Of a stretch of DNA of 64,000 nt, positions 10,797-22,790 are shown piece by piece. Each line of letters opens with the position of its first letter. Positions within the stretch are counted from its first letter, which is position 1. This DNA comes from Brachynemurus nebulosus (Eukaryota > Arthropoda > Insecta > Neuroptera > Myrmeleontidae). The stretch is taken from NCBI GenBank assembly GCA_035578155.1, contig JAPWDM010000034.1, positions 3,205,307 through 3,269,306 on the forward strand, in the 5' to 3' direction. The notes under the pieces were generated by a model. That model was not told the DNA's origin. It did no database searches and was given only the letters and a program-made list of their open reading frames with translations. Position numbers and translations under genes: made by a program.

Positions 10797-12076
10797 GGGT
10801 AAGAGACCCGATGACCGATCACTATTTTTAGCTGTATCATTAAATTAGCTTAAAAAAATTAAAAAATAAACAAAACACCCATTTTTTTGTCTTAATAAGT
10901 ATGAAACCAAGTTTTTTTAATCCAATGGATATGTTTTTAAGAAAATATAACCCAAAAATTTTGATTTATTAATGTTTTTGTTTTATAATTTGTTGACGTC
11001 TATGAAAAAGCGGACAGAAAATATTAACCTCCTTTGAAAGATCAATACACTGACCCCTATGAAAAATCGCGCATTAATGTACACGAAGTACAGTAGTACA
11101 AACCTTCTACTATCGAATATTTGAACCATTCTCTTCCAGCCACTTTGACACTCTATCCACTACTAGGTGAGGCTCTATGTCATAGAGTATTACCATAGAG
11201 TGACATCTAGTGAAACATAGAACGTCAAAGCAAAAGCCAAGAATGGTTTAAATATTCGATAAAATAAACCACTAAAATCACAATTTCGTTTCGCTCTCTG
11301 CTGATGTTTTAAAAAAACATTGTGTAAGATCTGACTTAGCCGTTAACCATTGTGAATTTTTAAACAGTTAAATTAAGTTTATATTGTATCTGTATGTGTC
11401 GTTTCAGATCTAATACATACATATCATACATCTTATGTTTGACGTTTTTATTTGATAATACCTATATAAATAACAATTTGGAAGTTTTAATTCAATATTA
11501 ATTATTTTTCAATTGATTTTACGTTCTGAAATAAATAAAATATTAAAGTAAAATTATAAAAACGGTTAGTTAAGTGTTTTAAACCCAAAAATTAATTAAA
11601 AATATTTATAAAATAGATATGCAATATATAATTCTCAAAATGCGGTACCTAACTGTAAAACTCAGATCCCAAGAAGAATCAGTCATACAAATAATATTTA
11701 ACGCATATAAAATTTAATTTAGCTATCCTAATCTCTTAATTGGACTAATAACAATTATTTGTATACTTTTATTATGCTAATAACTTTAAAAATTCGGTGA
11801 AAAATGTTACAATTTATAACTCATGTGTTTTGAATAATGATCATCCATCATATTAAAAATTCACGAATTCAACAAAAATTTTTCGATATATATATATGTA
11901 TTTCTTAAATTAAGTGAGAAGGCATAAAATGTGAGGTAAATTTAAATTGAAAAATAATCATTCTATTAATAATAATTTTTTTTATCAAAGGTTTCTTTCA
12001 GAAATAACTTCATTAAGATATAAATTACAAAACTGTTCGGACTTATAACCCCGATCGACAATGGGGTCTTTTACCC
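10797..12076. mobile_element. TA-flanked TIR element with GGGTAAGAGACCC ends
   Basis: Ends GGGTAAGAGACCCGATGACC and its imperfect reverse complement (19 of 24 bases) abut TA at 10795-10796 and 12077-12078. The 1280-bp interior is AT-rich and has no ORF. The GGGTAA start resembles the pogo-like derivative at 30959-31897, so a pogo/Tc1-mariner MITE is the best guess. Confidence 0.6.
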
Positions 12077-12600
12077 TATAAACAATGTTTTAAGAATTTT
12101 TTTTTAAATAATTCACTGTTGAGAGATTTACTTTGTGAAATTTCATTTTAAATATTGAAAATATTTAAAGTTTAAATTACTTTGTCTATTTCACGAATTA
12201 AAAATTATTTTTACTGAACATGTTTTCAGTCCTTTCGGCCATCCTCAAAGAAGAATGACGAAAATAAATGATGAGAATTTATATGTAAGAAAAAAATTTA
12301 GGAGGGGTGTAATATTATTGAATTGAGGGGTGTAATATTATTGAATTTTTTTATTTTTATTTGATATTAAATTTATAACTTGAAATAATCTGAAATTGCA
12401 AAAAATAGTATATACTCCACGGGGCCTCTGGCAACAAACTTCACACTCGGGATTACTCGGGATCACACTTTAGCCCCTAACATTCTATTAGATGTTGATA
12501 ATTATATACAAAAAATATTAATGTATTAAGTACTTGCTAGACTTACAGGTTTTATGGGTGTTTTTTTTTTTTAGTAGGATACCTTTTTATAGGTATATGT
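12077..12600. other. Gene-free; one 24-bp tandem duplication
   Basis: GAGGGGTGTAATATTATTGA occurs twice in tandem at about 12302-12348. Nothing else recognised. Confidence 0.5.
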
Positions 12601-13100
12601 GGTTAGTAGGGTTGCCACCATTTTTTAAGAAAATAGAGTAATTTTAAAATTTTGTGCAAAAAAACAAAGTACAATTAACTAAGAAAAAGTACGCGTTCCC
12701 ACCTTTTTGGATTTTGTAGTACAAGAAAATCCTTATAAATTCGTATTTATCAGCTTACTCCCATTTGACCACTTTTAACGAGTCAGAGTCAGATCTTACG
12801 CAATTTAATAAACAGTGTCGTTTTGATTCTTTTAAACTCATTTAAGATATTTATTGTTAGTGATATTTGAATTACTTTGTTAACTAATAAATTAAATTCT
12901 GTAGGCTGATGATTTTATGTATAAAAAAAATAATTCTAAGTAACGTCTGTATTAGACAAAAGTCTGAAAAACGGATGTAGAATCTCAGTGTTATTAATTT
13001 TTATGTCTTGTAATCTTGAAAAATTATTTTTTGAACTAAAATAAATTAATAGGAGGAAATTCGCAATGTTATGCAGATGCTGCGACAGGGGTATTTTTGT
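12600..13100 (+). repeat. Dispersed repeat C, copy 1
   Basis: An inverted, diverged copy lies at about 50035-50470. Shared landmarks are TTTGTGCAAAAAAACAAAGT-like, ATTGTTAGTGA, TAACGTCTGTATTAGACAAA, and the end GTTATGCAGATGCTGCGA. The latter end also occurs at 30804-30840, and reversed at 32399 and 48026. No coding signal. Confidence 0.6.
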
Positions 13101-13555
13101 TTATTTTGACTGGCCTAATATATAGATTAAAAAAATACGTATATACGTACACATTAACATCTTGACCATCTTGACTAACAATGTTGAAACTAAAGAAGAC
13201 GTTGAAACAGTGTTGATCCATCAACACTTTTGGGTCGTACACAAAGATCGCACAGAAACCCTCAGTGAGGCCCAAAGATGCATGATTAGAATATTTTGAG
13301 ATGTATTAAAGAGGATAACGTTTGTTGTTAAGTGATATTTTTTTTTTTTAAATAAATTTCTTTAAAGTCGTTTGTTATTTTTAATAAATTAAAATTATAA
13401 TTCTACTAGCAATGTACGTTCTCATATATACAATGATCTTGATAATGGGCGAAAAATAATTATCAGTATGACAACATAACATCAACATAATTTAACATTT
13501 GACATAATTGTCAACATGTCATACAGTGTATAAAACCAAATTGTATTACAATATT
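13100..13555. other. Gene-free spacer
   Basis: No coding or repeat signal that I can support. Confidence 0.4.
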
Positions 13556-13559
13556 TTTT

Positions 13560-14035
13560 TAAATATATATTGCTTCCGAGACTACTAAAGTAGCGGAAGC
13601 ATTGTGATCACTTTTGAAAAATAAAAAATTTTTTCTCTTCAAAATCAAATTTTTTACGCACATTTTACGTTTTAGAGCTTCCTGAACAATTTTGGTTTGG
13701 GCCGTCCGTCTGTCTGTCCGTCTGTGTGTCTCCAATTTTGCACCAAGTGGCATAACTTCCGAACTATTCGATTGTTTTGATGAAATTTCCAGAAATTATA
13801 CAGTTTGGCTCCGCGATGGTCCCCTATGAATTTAATCAAAATCGGAGTAACGGTAGCAACGCCGCTACCATGTCATTCCAAAATTGCACCAAGTGGCATA
13901 ACTTCTGAACTACTCAATTCTTTTTTATGAAATTTTCAAAAATTATGTAGTTTGGTTCCTATATGGTCCCCCTATGAATTTAATCGAAATCGGAGTAACG
14001 GTAGCTACGCCGCTACCATGAAATCCCATTAAATG
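13560..14035 (+). repeat. 146-bp tandem duplication after a CCGTCTGTCTGT tract
   Basis: A GTCCGTCTGTCTGTCCGTCT tract at 13703-13722 precedes two units, starting GCACCAAGTGGCATAACTTC at 13740 and 13886 (146 bp apart). Each ends in CGGAGTAACGGTAGC followed by ACGCCGCTACC, which can pair as GGTAGC/GCTACC. This is a recurrent style of insect repeat; class not determined. Confidence 0.65.
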
Positions 14036-15321
14036 TCAATATCTTATTTACTGCTAGTCCTATCTCGCTCAAATTTTTAGGGTATATTGGGGGTTAGTTT
14101 CTAAAATATTTTTGCTATTATTTTATAATTTAGCCTTTAAGTCTTTTGAGTTACAACAGTTTTTTATAAACTTCCAGGCGAAAATATAATTTCAAGGTAT
14201 ATAATATGTATATTTGGTAGAATACTGTTTTAAAGCCTTTTACGACTACGAGGAAGCTGTGTGCCCACCCTATTGGAAGCGTATTTTTTTTTTAATTCTT
14301 AAGTTTACTTATTTACAATTTAATTATTAAAATAAAATCGATCATACTGAATTATTTTTGGATAACCCTACACATAAGCTTGAGTTTCAGAGATACATAG
14401 CATAGATTTTTTATGTGTTGGAAGTATTCAAGGGCAAATGGTAAGGAAAAGAAATGGGTATACAATTTAAATATATTTGGACAGAGAGCGAAAATGAGTG
14501 ATTCAACTGGGTATACGTAGTATACACTATTATTTAAACTGTGGTATTAGTATAAATTAATATGGAGCCATTACCGCCGATTTATCGTAAGCGATAATTT
14601 TATCGAAATTGAGATTTTTATTGCAAGCAACATTTTAAACTGTAACGGACTAAGCAATGTTAACGTTTTTCTCCAAAATTCGTAAATTAACGAGTTATAC
14701 CAACTGCTTAGTTTATCGTTAATACAACACATTTTCACATTTTAGCGTAACCGACAATAACCATCTTTACCGTAAGGTTAATAAAATAATAGGAATAATA
14801 CGCTCAGGCGTAATCAAATTAAAAGAGCAGAAATATCACAAGCGCCATACAAATATTTAAAAAATCCTTTTCCTGTAAAATTTGATACTTTTCGGCTACG
14901 CTAAAATGGAGGTAATGGCTCGATATATATATAGGATAAAATGAATAAATTCTCGTTTCAAAAAAAAATTCAAATTCTTCGGTTCAAGTTATAGTTTTAG
15001 GTATTTACATACTGATATTTAAATAATATATGTATATAAATTGAACTGGTCAGTTGAAAAAGGTACATATTCCATAAAAGTGACAAAATGAGTTGAGATA
15101 GCCATTTTGTATTTTAGACTAGCCTCCATCTAGTGGGTGTAAAAAAAGACCATATTCTATTCACATAAAGGACCAATAATCCAAATTAGACTGTCTGGTA
15201 AACGATATAACCTAGTTAGACGTTACATAGCCTTCATATCCTTTTTAAAATAGCAAAAAAGTAAAATAATTCTATTAAAATATATCAAATCTTGCAAAAA
15301 CATTAAAAAGTATAACTAAAC
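14036..15321. other. Gene-free AT-rich stretch
   Basis: No coding signal. Contains ordinary AT-rich sequence with a few short palindromes. Confidence 0.4.
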
Positions 15322-15805
15322 GCAAAATTCTCGAGGGATCAAAGTCCAACACAAAGGAAAGATATATTATTAATAAGAGATGTACATATTTTGTTACATT
15401 AAGAAGATAAAATACTTTTGCAATAAAGATGGATATAGAGTAATTATATCTAAAGTCCCGCTATTAGTTTTTATATCTCTCACTCAGGTACTGTATATAC
15501 AATGTATAAAAATACACTACGTTGGAAAAAAAAGTAATAGATCTTTAAATAGTTTGATTATTTATATAGTAATACAATGATATACCTACTTAAATAAGTA
15601 ATTTGAAGTTGAATAAGTAATATTAAGAAATTCATAATAATAACAACATTACAAAAGTAGATTTCATGATTGCATCAGGTAGTTGAATAAAATTGAATAC
15701 ATTTCATTTAGGTATTTATAAATACGAATTTTTTAATGCTGTAGACCCTTACTTTCATTTATTTAACGGAGTACTATAAAGTGGACTTTGATCGCTCAGA
15801 AACTT
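15322..15805 (+). repeat. Dispersed repeat D, copy 1
   Basis: Closely matches 39985-40465 in the same orientation, over blocks such as TTGTTACATTAAGAAGATAA, GATATAGAGTAATTATATCT, ATATCTCTCACTCAGGTA and ATTTCATTTAGGTATTTATA. The second copy sits inside a piggyBac-like element, which suggests this copy may be the remains of the same element. No protein recognised. Confidence 0.75.
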
Positions 15806-16020
15806 ATTATTCAACTTGTAAATATTGACTTGAAAAACGAACATATTCCACGGAATTTTTATGTAAATAGTTTATATACTTTAAAACATTTATTTCATTT
15901 TTATGGCTAAACATGGGCTACTAACCTAGATTAACACTTTTCCTATAGAAAAGTTTGCTGTGAAAAAATTACTTTTCATATAAAACAGTTTTTTTTTAGT
16001 TTTCCGAAAATAAAGGTTTT

Positions 16021-16940
16021 TGGAGTATGTACCATTTTCATCTGACCCATTCTATTAAGCTGATACACTGATCTTTTAACATGTACATCAGTCCAACTTC
16101 AAAATCACTTATTGTGACATTATTATCCACTGTCAGTGTGTTAATAGTAAAAATGAGTGTATGAAAACTAGTATCTAATTTAAGACGGTGACTCACCCCC
16201 TCTCCAATGTTGCTCAAACTGAATTTTGAATTCGAGAATTCCATTTCTACGACATTCTAATTGTCTTAAACTATTTTTCATGAAGAAGAACTTCTTAAAT
16301 TACCCAAATAGTACGACTATTCGACACAGTCACCCCCTAGTTAACTACCCCTAGACTTAATATTAGAACATTGAGCAAAAACAGGTCAATTGGATTTTTT
16401 AACGTAGATTTCAAATCTGTAAATAAAATTCTTATATTGTTTATTTTTCACCCCCTTTTTGAAAAATTAACCCTCAACCAGCGTTGATGTAATCTGAACA
16501 AATTTCATATCAATAGATAGCTCTTTAAAAAAGAGCAATATCGTCAATTTAAACTTTCGCTCTATCTCTTACTGTTTTCAAGATATTTGAAAAATTAAAT
16601 TTTTACCCCAATTTTTGAAGGGCGATTTCGTCCCTTCAAACTGTTTTTCCGCAGATAAAAGAGATACGCGTCGCTTATTTTTTAGTGTTCTACAACATAT
16701 TTAAGTTTCATCAAAATCGATAGGTCCGGCCTCTGGACCTCTACTTGTGAGAGATGTTCAGAAACACGTTTTAAAATGGATGAATCTACGGAATTTTGAA
16801 GGTGAGGTCGATATTTCTATGCATGTGTCTTATGAACCATAGGCCAGTGAGTTGATTTATTTTACCCCCAGAGTACAGAGGTAACGCAACTATCTCTATC
16901 ATGAAATCTGCAGTGTGCAGTTCTGTGAAAGTTAGGCTAC
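16021..16940 (-). repeat. Family B fold-back, partial copy
   Basis: Matches the interior and one arm of the fold-back at 56456-57493 in the opposite orientation: TGAGTCACC near 16190, GACTATTCGACACAGTCACC (16315), CCTAGTTAACTACCCCTAGA and the ATAGATAGCTCTTTAAAAAA arm block (16513). The other arm is missing. Confidence 0.65.
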
Positions 16941-18513
16941 TTACAAGAAGATGCACCCAGAGTGAAATTCGCGATTTTGATGAAACTTCGCTGGTGTGTA
17001 GAATAGGCAAAAATAAGGGACCCGTATTTTTTTTTATTGGCCATCTTCCATGTTTACGGGGTGAAACCAGCCCCTAAAGTTGGGGGTTCAAATCGTATTT
17101 CTTAAGATATCTCGAAAACTATAAGAGATAGAGGAAAACTTTAAATTGACGAAATGTTACTCTTTGAAAGACCTATTCACCTGTATAGGTTAAACCAGGG
17201 CCGGGTTCATAAGAGGGGCTGGAGGGGTAAAAATGGGGGTAAATTTTCTTGTATAGCCTGAATTGTTCAATGTATCAAATTTTGGCCACCATAAATAGGA
17301 AGAGCACTAAAAATTAGGGGATACGTGTTTTTGCGTTTTTTCGAAATATGTGTGGTATCCAAGTCATATAAGGAAGGAAAAAATATAGTAGATTATATTG
17401 CATTATTATAGATTGCAAATACGTTCTATATTTTTCTATTTTTATATTTATTTTCATCATGAAAATGTAAATTTTTACTTTCCGATAATGATTCGTGTAT
17501 TTTTCAGTACTTACTTAGTTGGTAATTTAGCCATGTGTATATTTGGTTACTCATATTCTATATTTTTTATATCTATTTCTACCAAAATTCTCTGGTCTGC
17601 AAGTGTTAATGAATGTTCAACAAGAAGCAATAATCTTCCATTCAACAACTGCCTTTATCTTCTTACAAATTAGTTGTTAACCAAATAAACGCGGTTTATT
17701 TCTTTCTCAACATTCAAACTATTTGTCTTATTTTTTTTGTATGTTTTATAGGTGTCAACCCCATTTCCCAAATCGCAAACTTTATTACAAAGCACCTGAA
17801 CACTGAGCGAAACAGATTATTGCTTCTTGTCGAGCATTCATTAACACAAGCACACAAGAGAAATTTAACTTTCGCAGAAATAGGTATAAAAAATATTGAA
17901 TATGAGTAATCAAATGTACACATGGCTAAATTACCAATTAAGTTAGTACTGAAAAATATATGAATCGTTATCGGAAAGTAAAAATTTACATTTTCATGAT
18001 GAGAATAAACATAAAAATAAGAAAATATAGAACGTATTTGCAATCAATGATAATGCAATATAATCTACCCTATTTTTTTCTTCCTTATATGTTTCAGATA
18101 CCACACATATTTCAAAAAAACGCAAAAACACGTATCCCCTAATTTTTGGTGCTCTTTCTATTTATGATGGCAAAAATTTGATACATTGAACCATTCAGGC
18201 TGTACAAGCAAATTTACCCCCATTTTTACCCCTCCAGCCCCCTTATAAACCCGGCCCTGGTTTAACCTATACAGGTGAATAGGTCTTCCAAAGAGTAACA
18301 TTTCGTCAATTTAAAGTTTTCCTCTATCTCTTATAGTTTTCGAGATATTTTAAGAAATACGATTTGAACCCCCAACTTTAGGGACTGGTTTCACCCCTTA
18401 AACATGGAAGATGGCCGATAAAAAAAATACGGGTCCCTTATTTTTGCCTATTCTACACACCAGCAGAGTTTCATCAAAATCCCGAATTTCACTCAGGGTG
18501 CATCTCCTTGTTA
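16941..18513. mobile_element. Fold-back element, family B, with about 0.7-kb inverted arms
   Basis: The left arm (16941-17645) and right arm (about 17815-18513) are near-complete reverse complements. The left outer end reads TTACAAGAAGATGCACCC; the right outer end read in reverse is TAACAAGGAGATGCACCC. Other paired blocks: CAAAAATAAGGGACCCGTAT, GGGGATACGTGTTTTTGCG, and ACTTTCCGATAA. The loop is about 170 bp. ORFs inside the arms mirror each other and lack motifs. Shares arm blocks and the ACAAG terminus with 56456-57493. Confidence 0.8.
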
Positions 18514-19088
18514 GTAGTCACTCGCTCCACAGCACTGGATGAGTGTAGGTCAATCCACAAATCAATTGTTTTGATTGTTGTTGGCATTGTTAGAACCCCC
18601 ACCAGAGCCACATACATTCGTTGTAGTATCATACATATGTATGCGACACCACGGCCAACACATCTCCGATTACTCACACAGTGCACATATATAACATATT
18701 TTCTATCCTTTATTACACTGGTTATTACACTCTATCCTTTATTACACATATTTTCTATCCTTGGTTACACTGGTTTCAATAGTATAGAGATAGATAGGAT
18801 AAATATGTGGTTTCTGGTACTCTGTGACTTTACCCACTTCACCTGCGCAAACGAAGGAAGGTCTCTTACTTCAAAATCGTTTGACTATACTAAAAAGCAA
18901 CTAAATAGTTTATAGTGAAGTACTACATAACAAGAGAAAAAAAATAAAATACTTTTATAGGGTTAGAGAGGTGTAAATATAGCTCATACTGATTTAGGAA
19001 AAAATAACTGTTTAGAGATAATTTGAAAACTAGTAAAATTATGGTAAAGTTACATGAGTCTGCGGTAGATACCAATATTTTCAATAAA
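18514..19088. other. Gene-free spacer
   Basis: Contains a small direct repeat (CTATCCTTTATTACAC at about 18700-18765). The 135-codon ORF at 18508-18915 begins inside the fold-back and shows no family motif. Confidence 0.4.
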
Positions 19089-19096
19089 ATTCAGAT

Positions 19097-19572
19097 TAGT
19101 GATGTCGAGCCGAGGGGCAGTTAGTCGATTAATCGACTAAAGTTGTTTTTCAGGCAAATTTAGTCATTGGCCGAAAATATCGAGCATAGAATAATCGACT
19201 AATCGACTACATTTTTAGTCGAATTCATAAATAGGGAAAGTTTTCTTTTAGTTTAAAATTTTTTTGAAAAATAATTTCTTTCAAAACGATGTTTTCTTTT
19301 GAATTTAATTATTTTTCTTTTTTTTTAAAGAAAAATAAAGATACATATATCGTAACGTGTCAGTCACGTAAAAGTGAAAAATCATACAAACAGATAATTT
19401 TTTTTTAGTTCACATTTTTTGCAACCCAATAAATAGTACAACAAAATTATTAAATTAGTTGTTTTTAGTCATTTAAAACAATTAATCATTTTAATTATTT
19501 AGTCAAGAGTAAAATAGTCGACTAAAAATGACTTTATCGACGAATTTATCGGTTAATTAACTGACATCACTA
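19097..19572. mobile_element. hAT MITE, 476 bp, 8-bp TSD ATTCAGAT
   Basis: Starts TAGTGATGTC and ends GACATCACTA, a perfect 10-bp terminal inverted repeat of the hAT type (TAGNG). Exact 8-bp duplications ATTCAGAT flank it at 19089-19096 and 19573-19580. Subterminal sequence is full of TAGTCGA/TCGACTA motifs in both orientations, resembling clustered transposase-binding sites in hAT ends. No coding capacity, so mobilised in trans. Confidence 0.92.
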
Positions 19573-19714
19573 ATTCAGATATTACAAATATAGTCCAATA
19601 TGTTCAATATGGAAATTTTGATAAAAGGGTTCATGAAAATGGCTTTTATCAATTAGATAGCTAAGAAAGTAAAATAAATTTTATTTAACACCTGACTATT
19701 TCCTTTTTTAGCGA

Positions 19715-19838
19715 ATTTCGAAAACTCGAAATTCAGCTATTACAGTAGGTCTCATGCACAATCTGAGCCCGGGACTATGGCAGAAATATGTTTTGAGGCC
19801 CCTAGAATACGAAAATGATATTCACTAAAATTTATATA

Positions 19839-19919
<81 letters not shown>

Positions 19920-20045
19920 CGCCACGATAATTTTCGAATGGAACGTTTAGTAGTTATGAAATTTTATGTGCGAACTAAAATCCGGATTGGCTTGGCTAAG
20001 TTCGTCAGCCAGACACGTCGGATGCCCAGAAGTAGGTTTCCTGGC
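19715..20045 (+). repeat. Family A, copy 2 (short)
   Basis: Same landmarks as copy 1: GCGAATTTCGAAAACTCGAA, ACGAAAATGATATTCACTAA, the (TA)n run, then AGCCAGACACGTCGGATGCC and CCCAGAAGTAGGTTT. The body beyond about 20045 is missing. Confidence 0.75.
19832..19919. repeat. (TA)n/(TG)n microsatellite
   Basis: (TA)n with one G interruption, ending in a short (TG)n tract, at the centre of family A copy 2. Confidence 0.95.
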
Positions 20046-20998
20046 CATTTTTTATCATTCGATCCTATCATTAGACAGTTCGATTTTTACATCGTTGAAA
20101 AGCAAAAAAAAAAAAAAATTATGAAGAAAATACTCTTATAATTTTCTTTCTATCTTAAGTAATTTTTCACATTTGTATTAATTTTCTCTCTTTGTTAGTC
20201 TAATAAGTAATTTATATTTATGTCTCAATTCTTTATGAAATTGGAAAGTTCATTTTGTTTTATAGAAGAATGATCAAGTTTATTGAACGTAAATGTACAC
20301 AATCAAACTGCCCTTTACTGTGTATCGATAATAAACTATTCTATGATACAATAAAATCGCACAATGCAATGGTCAGTTTTAAAATGCATATATATGCAAT
20401 AAACGTCCTTTTTGTATTTACTTACATATTATTTAAATCAGCTGTACTTTTTTCCAAAATAATTAAACATTACGTTAAATGATTACATTGTAAGAAGCGG
20501 TAAGTAAATTTTTATTACAGGTAGGTATATATAATTGATTCATATTTTATGATTATTTAACAAAATTTAAAATTATTTTTTCAATAAACAATAACAATTG
20601 GCGGTATATTTCTATGAAGGAAGCTGTAGGATACCTACAAAGTCGTCGTAAATCAAATAGATAAAATTACCGAAAACTAATGTTGGACTTTCCAAAGTTT
20701 TTATAATCGTAAGCACATGTTCAAAAACGCATCAAAGAAAGTGTCTTCATCCATCAGGTATAAATACCGCAATGACTTAAAGCTGATTATTTTTAAGAAA
20801 AGCGTCCTAAGAGTTTATTTGATGCAGGTGAATTTTGATTTTTGAGTGGGATTAGTTTATACTTACTGTATTGATTGTAAGTGGTTTTTTATAATATAAA
20901 GTGATTAAAACGAAAATCAAAGGTAAATATAAAATAATGATGATGTGTAGTATTTTTATTATTTTCAAATTTTTAAATGTTTTTTATATTTTGCAGCC
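20046..20998. other. Gene-free region upstream of the hAT relic
   Basis: Presumably includes the 5' part of the hAT element, but no terminal inverted repeat matching the right end was found. No coding signal. Confidence 0.4.
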
Positions 20999-21268
20999 AT
21001 GAATAAAAGCTCCCCATGGAATTATTTTGACCACACAGCAGCAAAAGATGTAGCGGTGTGCAAACAATGCTCAAAGAAAATAAAGGCAACAGGTGGAAGT
21101 ACCAGCGGTTTACATAGTCACCTAAAAAGTCAACATAAAATTAATTTATTAAAACGAGAAAAAGAAGAAAGTGATGATACAACCATTCAAATTGTTGATA
21201 TGGATTCTCGGTCAAAAATAACTTCATTTTTCAAGAAAAAAAAGATGAATCTTTTCCTGCCGTTGTAG
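20999..21268 (+). CDS. BED zinc-finger N-terminus of the hAT transposase
   Basis: Starts MNKSSPWNYFDH directly after a splice-acceptor-like TTTTGCAGCC (20990-20999), so an upstream noncoding exon is possible. Shows the BED pattern: W and F aromatic positions, CKQC, then HLKSQH. BED domains bind DNA in hAT transposases. The frame runs into KKKKMNLFLPL and a stop because of the A-run indel; the proper frame continues as KDESFPAVVARM. Confidence 0.85.
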   Translation: MNKSSPWNYFDHTAAKDVAVCKQCSKKIKATGGSTSGLHSHLKSQHKINLLKREKEESDDTTIQIVDMDSRSKITSFFKKKKMNLFLPL

Positions 21269-22119
21269 CGCGGATGACAGCACGGGACGGAATACTATTT
21301 AGTAAGTTTTGCACGTCCAAAGATTTGCGAATGTTGTTGACTGCAAACGGTTACACAGACATTCCAAAATCGTCAAAAACAATACAAGAAATTGTGATAC
21401 AATATGCGGACAAAATTAAGGAAGAATTAGTCCAAGAAATATTGCAATCCAAACAATCAAGCAATAATGGATTTAGCCTGACATTAGATGAGTGGACATC
21501 TGTCAAAAACCGGTGATACATGAATGTTAATCTCCATAGTACGGACAAATTTTGGAGTCTTGGACTTTGTGGTATTCATGGACCTATGCCTGCTGAAAAT
21601 TGTGCAATTATCATTGAAAATAAACTAAAAGAATTTGGAATTTCTTTAGCAAATATTGTGTCCTTTACTGCAGACGGAGCTTCAGTGATGAAGAAAACAA
21701 TAAAATTGATTGATAAAAATCATCAGTTATGTCTCGCACATGGAATATATTTAGCTATATTCAAAGTACTCTACCGTAAAAAAGATTCCGAAGAAACTGA
21801 GAGAGAAAATAAGCAACTTGGTGAACTTCGTAATAGAAACGATTATAACAGTTCTGGCGACGAAACCGACGAAGATGATGAAAATAATGGTCAAGCCATG
21901 GAAGTAATACGAAACGTACCATTGGTTCCCACTTAAATTCTTTACATAATGTACAATTTAATTCTTTGATTACGAAGATACGGAAAGTGGTCAAAATATT
22001 CCGCAAAAGTCCAACAAAAAACGACAGTGTCCTGCAAAAGCATGTAAAAGAAGAATCTGGTAAAGAACTTTCTTTGATATTGGATTCTAAAACTCGTTGG
22101 AATAGTTTGTTGGCTATAG

Positions 22120-22790
22120 TCTAGTCTAGAAGAGCCATTTTAGTGAAATTCTCATAGAGGGCACCAAAAATTATGATTTTGGTGTCATTCGATTCGTATT
22201 GACCTCTAGAGACTTTTTGAAAAAATTGAAAATGCGCTCATAAAAATTGCAATTGTTATAAACAAAAGAGTGAAAGAAAAAAGGAGTGTTTTTGTTTTTT
22301 TGAAAAATCTAAAAAACTATTAAAGATTTTGGAAATTAAAAAAAAGATCTGAAAAGAGCAGGAAATTTCACAAAAATAAGTTCCGACTTCCGAAACTGTA
22401 TCTCCAATATTTATAATTTTAACAGAGCCCTAAAGTTATTGCTAATAGAGATGTTTGGCGTTCTCGCGCGCCGCGTCATACAAACACGGTAAACAAAAAA
22501 AATTATTTAAATATATTAAATATCAATATTAAAGAATGAAAAAATTCACGCACCTTCGGAATAAGTTGATAAACAATAATCAGTGCAAAAAAATTTTTAT
22601 ATGTATTTTTTCATTAGTTATGCTATTGTTAATTAACAAAATTTTTGAAACCGAAAGTAGACATAGAAACCTTGATAATTATTTAACTCAAAAGCTCAAA
22701 TTTTTTTTGCTTCGTAGAATTGTTCTGAAGAGGTGAAAAAATAGATTCCCGTTGAAAAAATCAAAAATTTTTTTTTCCACTTATAAACAA
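22120..22790. other. Foreign segment inside the hAT coding region
   Basis: The hAT protein stops making sense after KTRWNSLLAI (about 22120) and resumes at SIALKNEEFTLLSD (about 22785), far longer than the spacing usual for hAT proteins. The 0.65 kb between is AT-rich with no recognised termini. Could be a decayed insertion. Confidence 0.45.

Noticed and set aside
17398..18142. Several ORFs of 60-109 codons in both strands
   Set aside because: They are mirror images in the two arms of a fold-back element and carry no family motif.
18508..18915. 135-codon ORF
   Set aside because: Starts in the fold-back end, has biased composition and no recognisable domain.
19815..20141. ORF with a long Tyr-Ile run
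   Set aside because: It translates the (TA)n microsatellite. The similar ORFs at 35238, 42661, 43253 and 51687 are rejected for the same reason.
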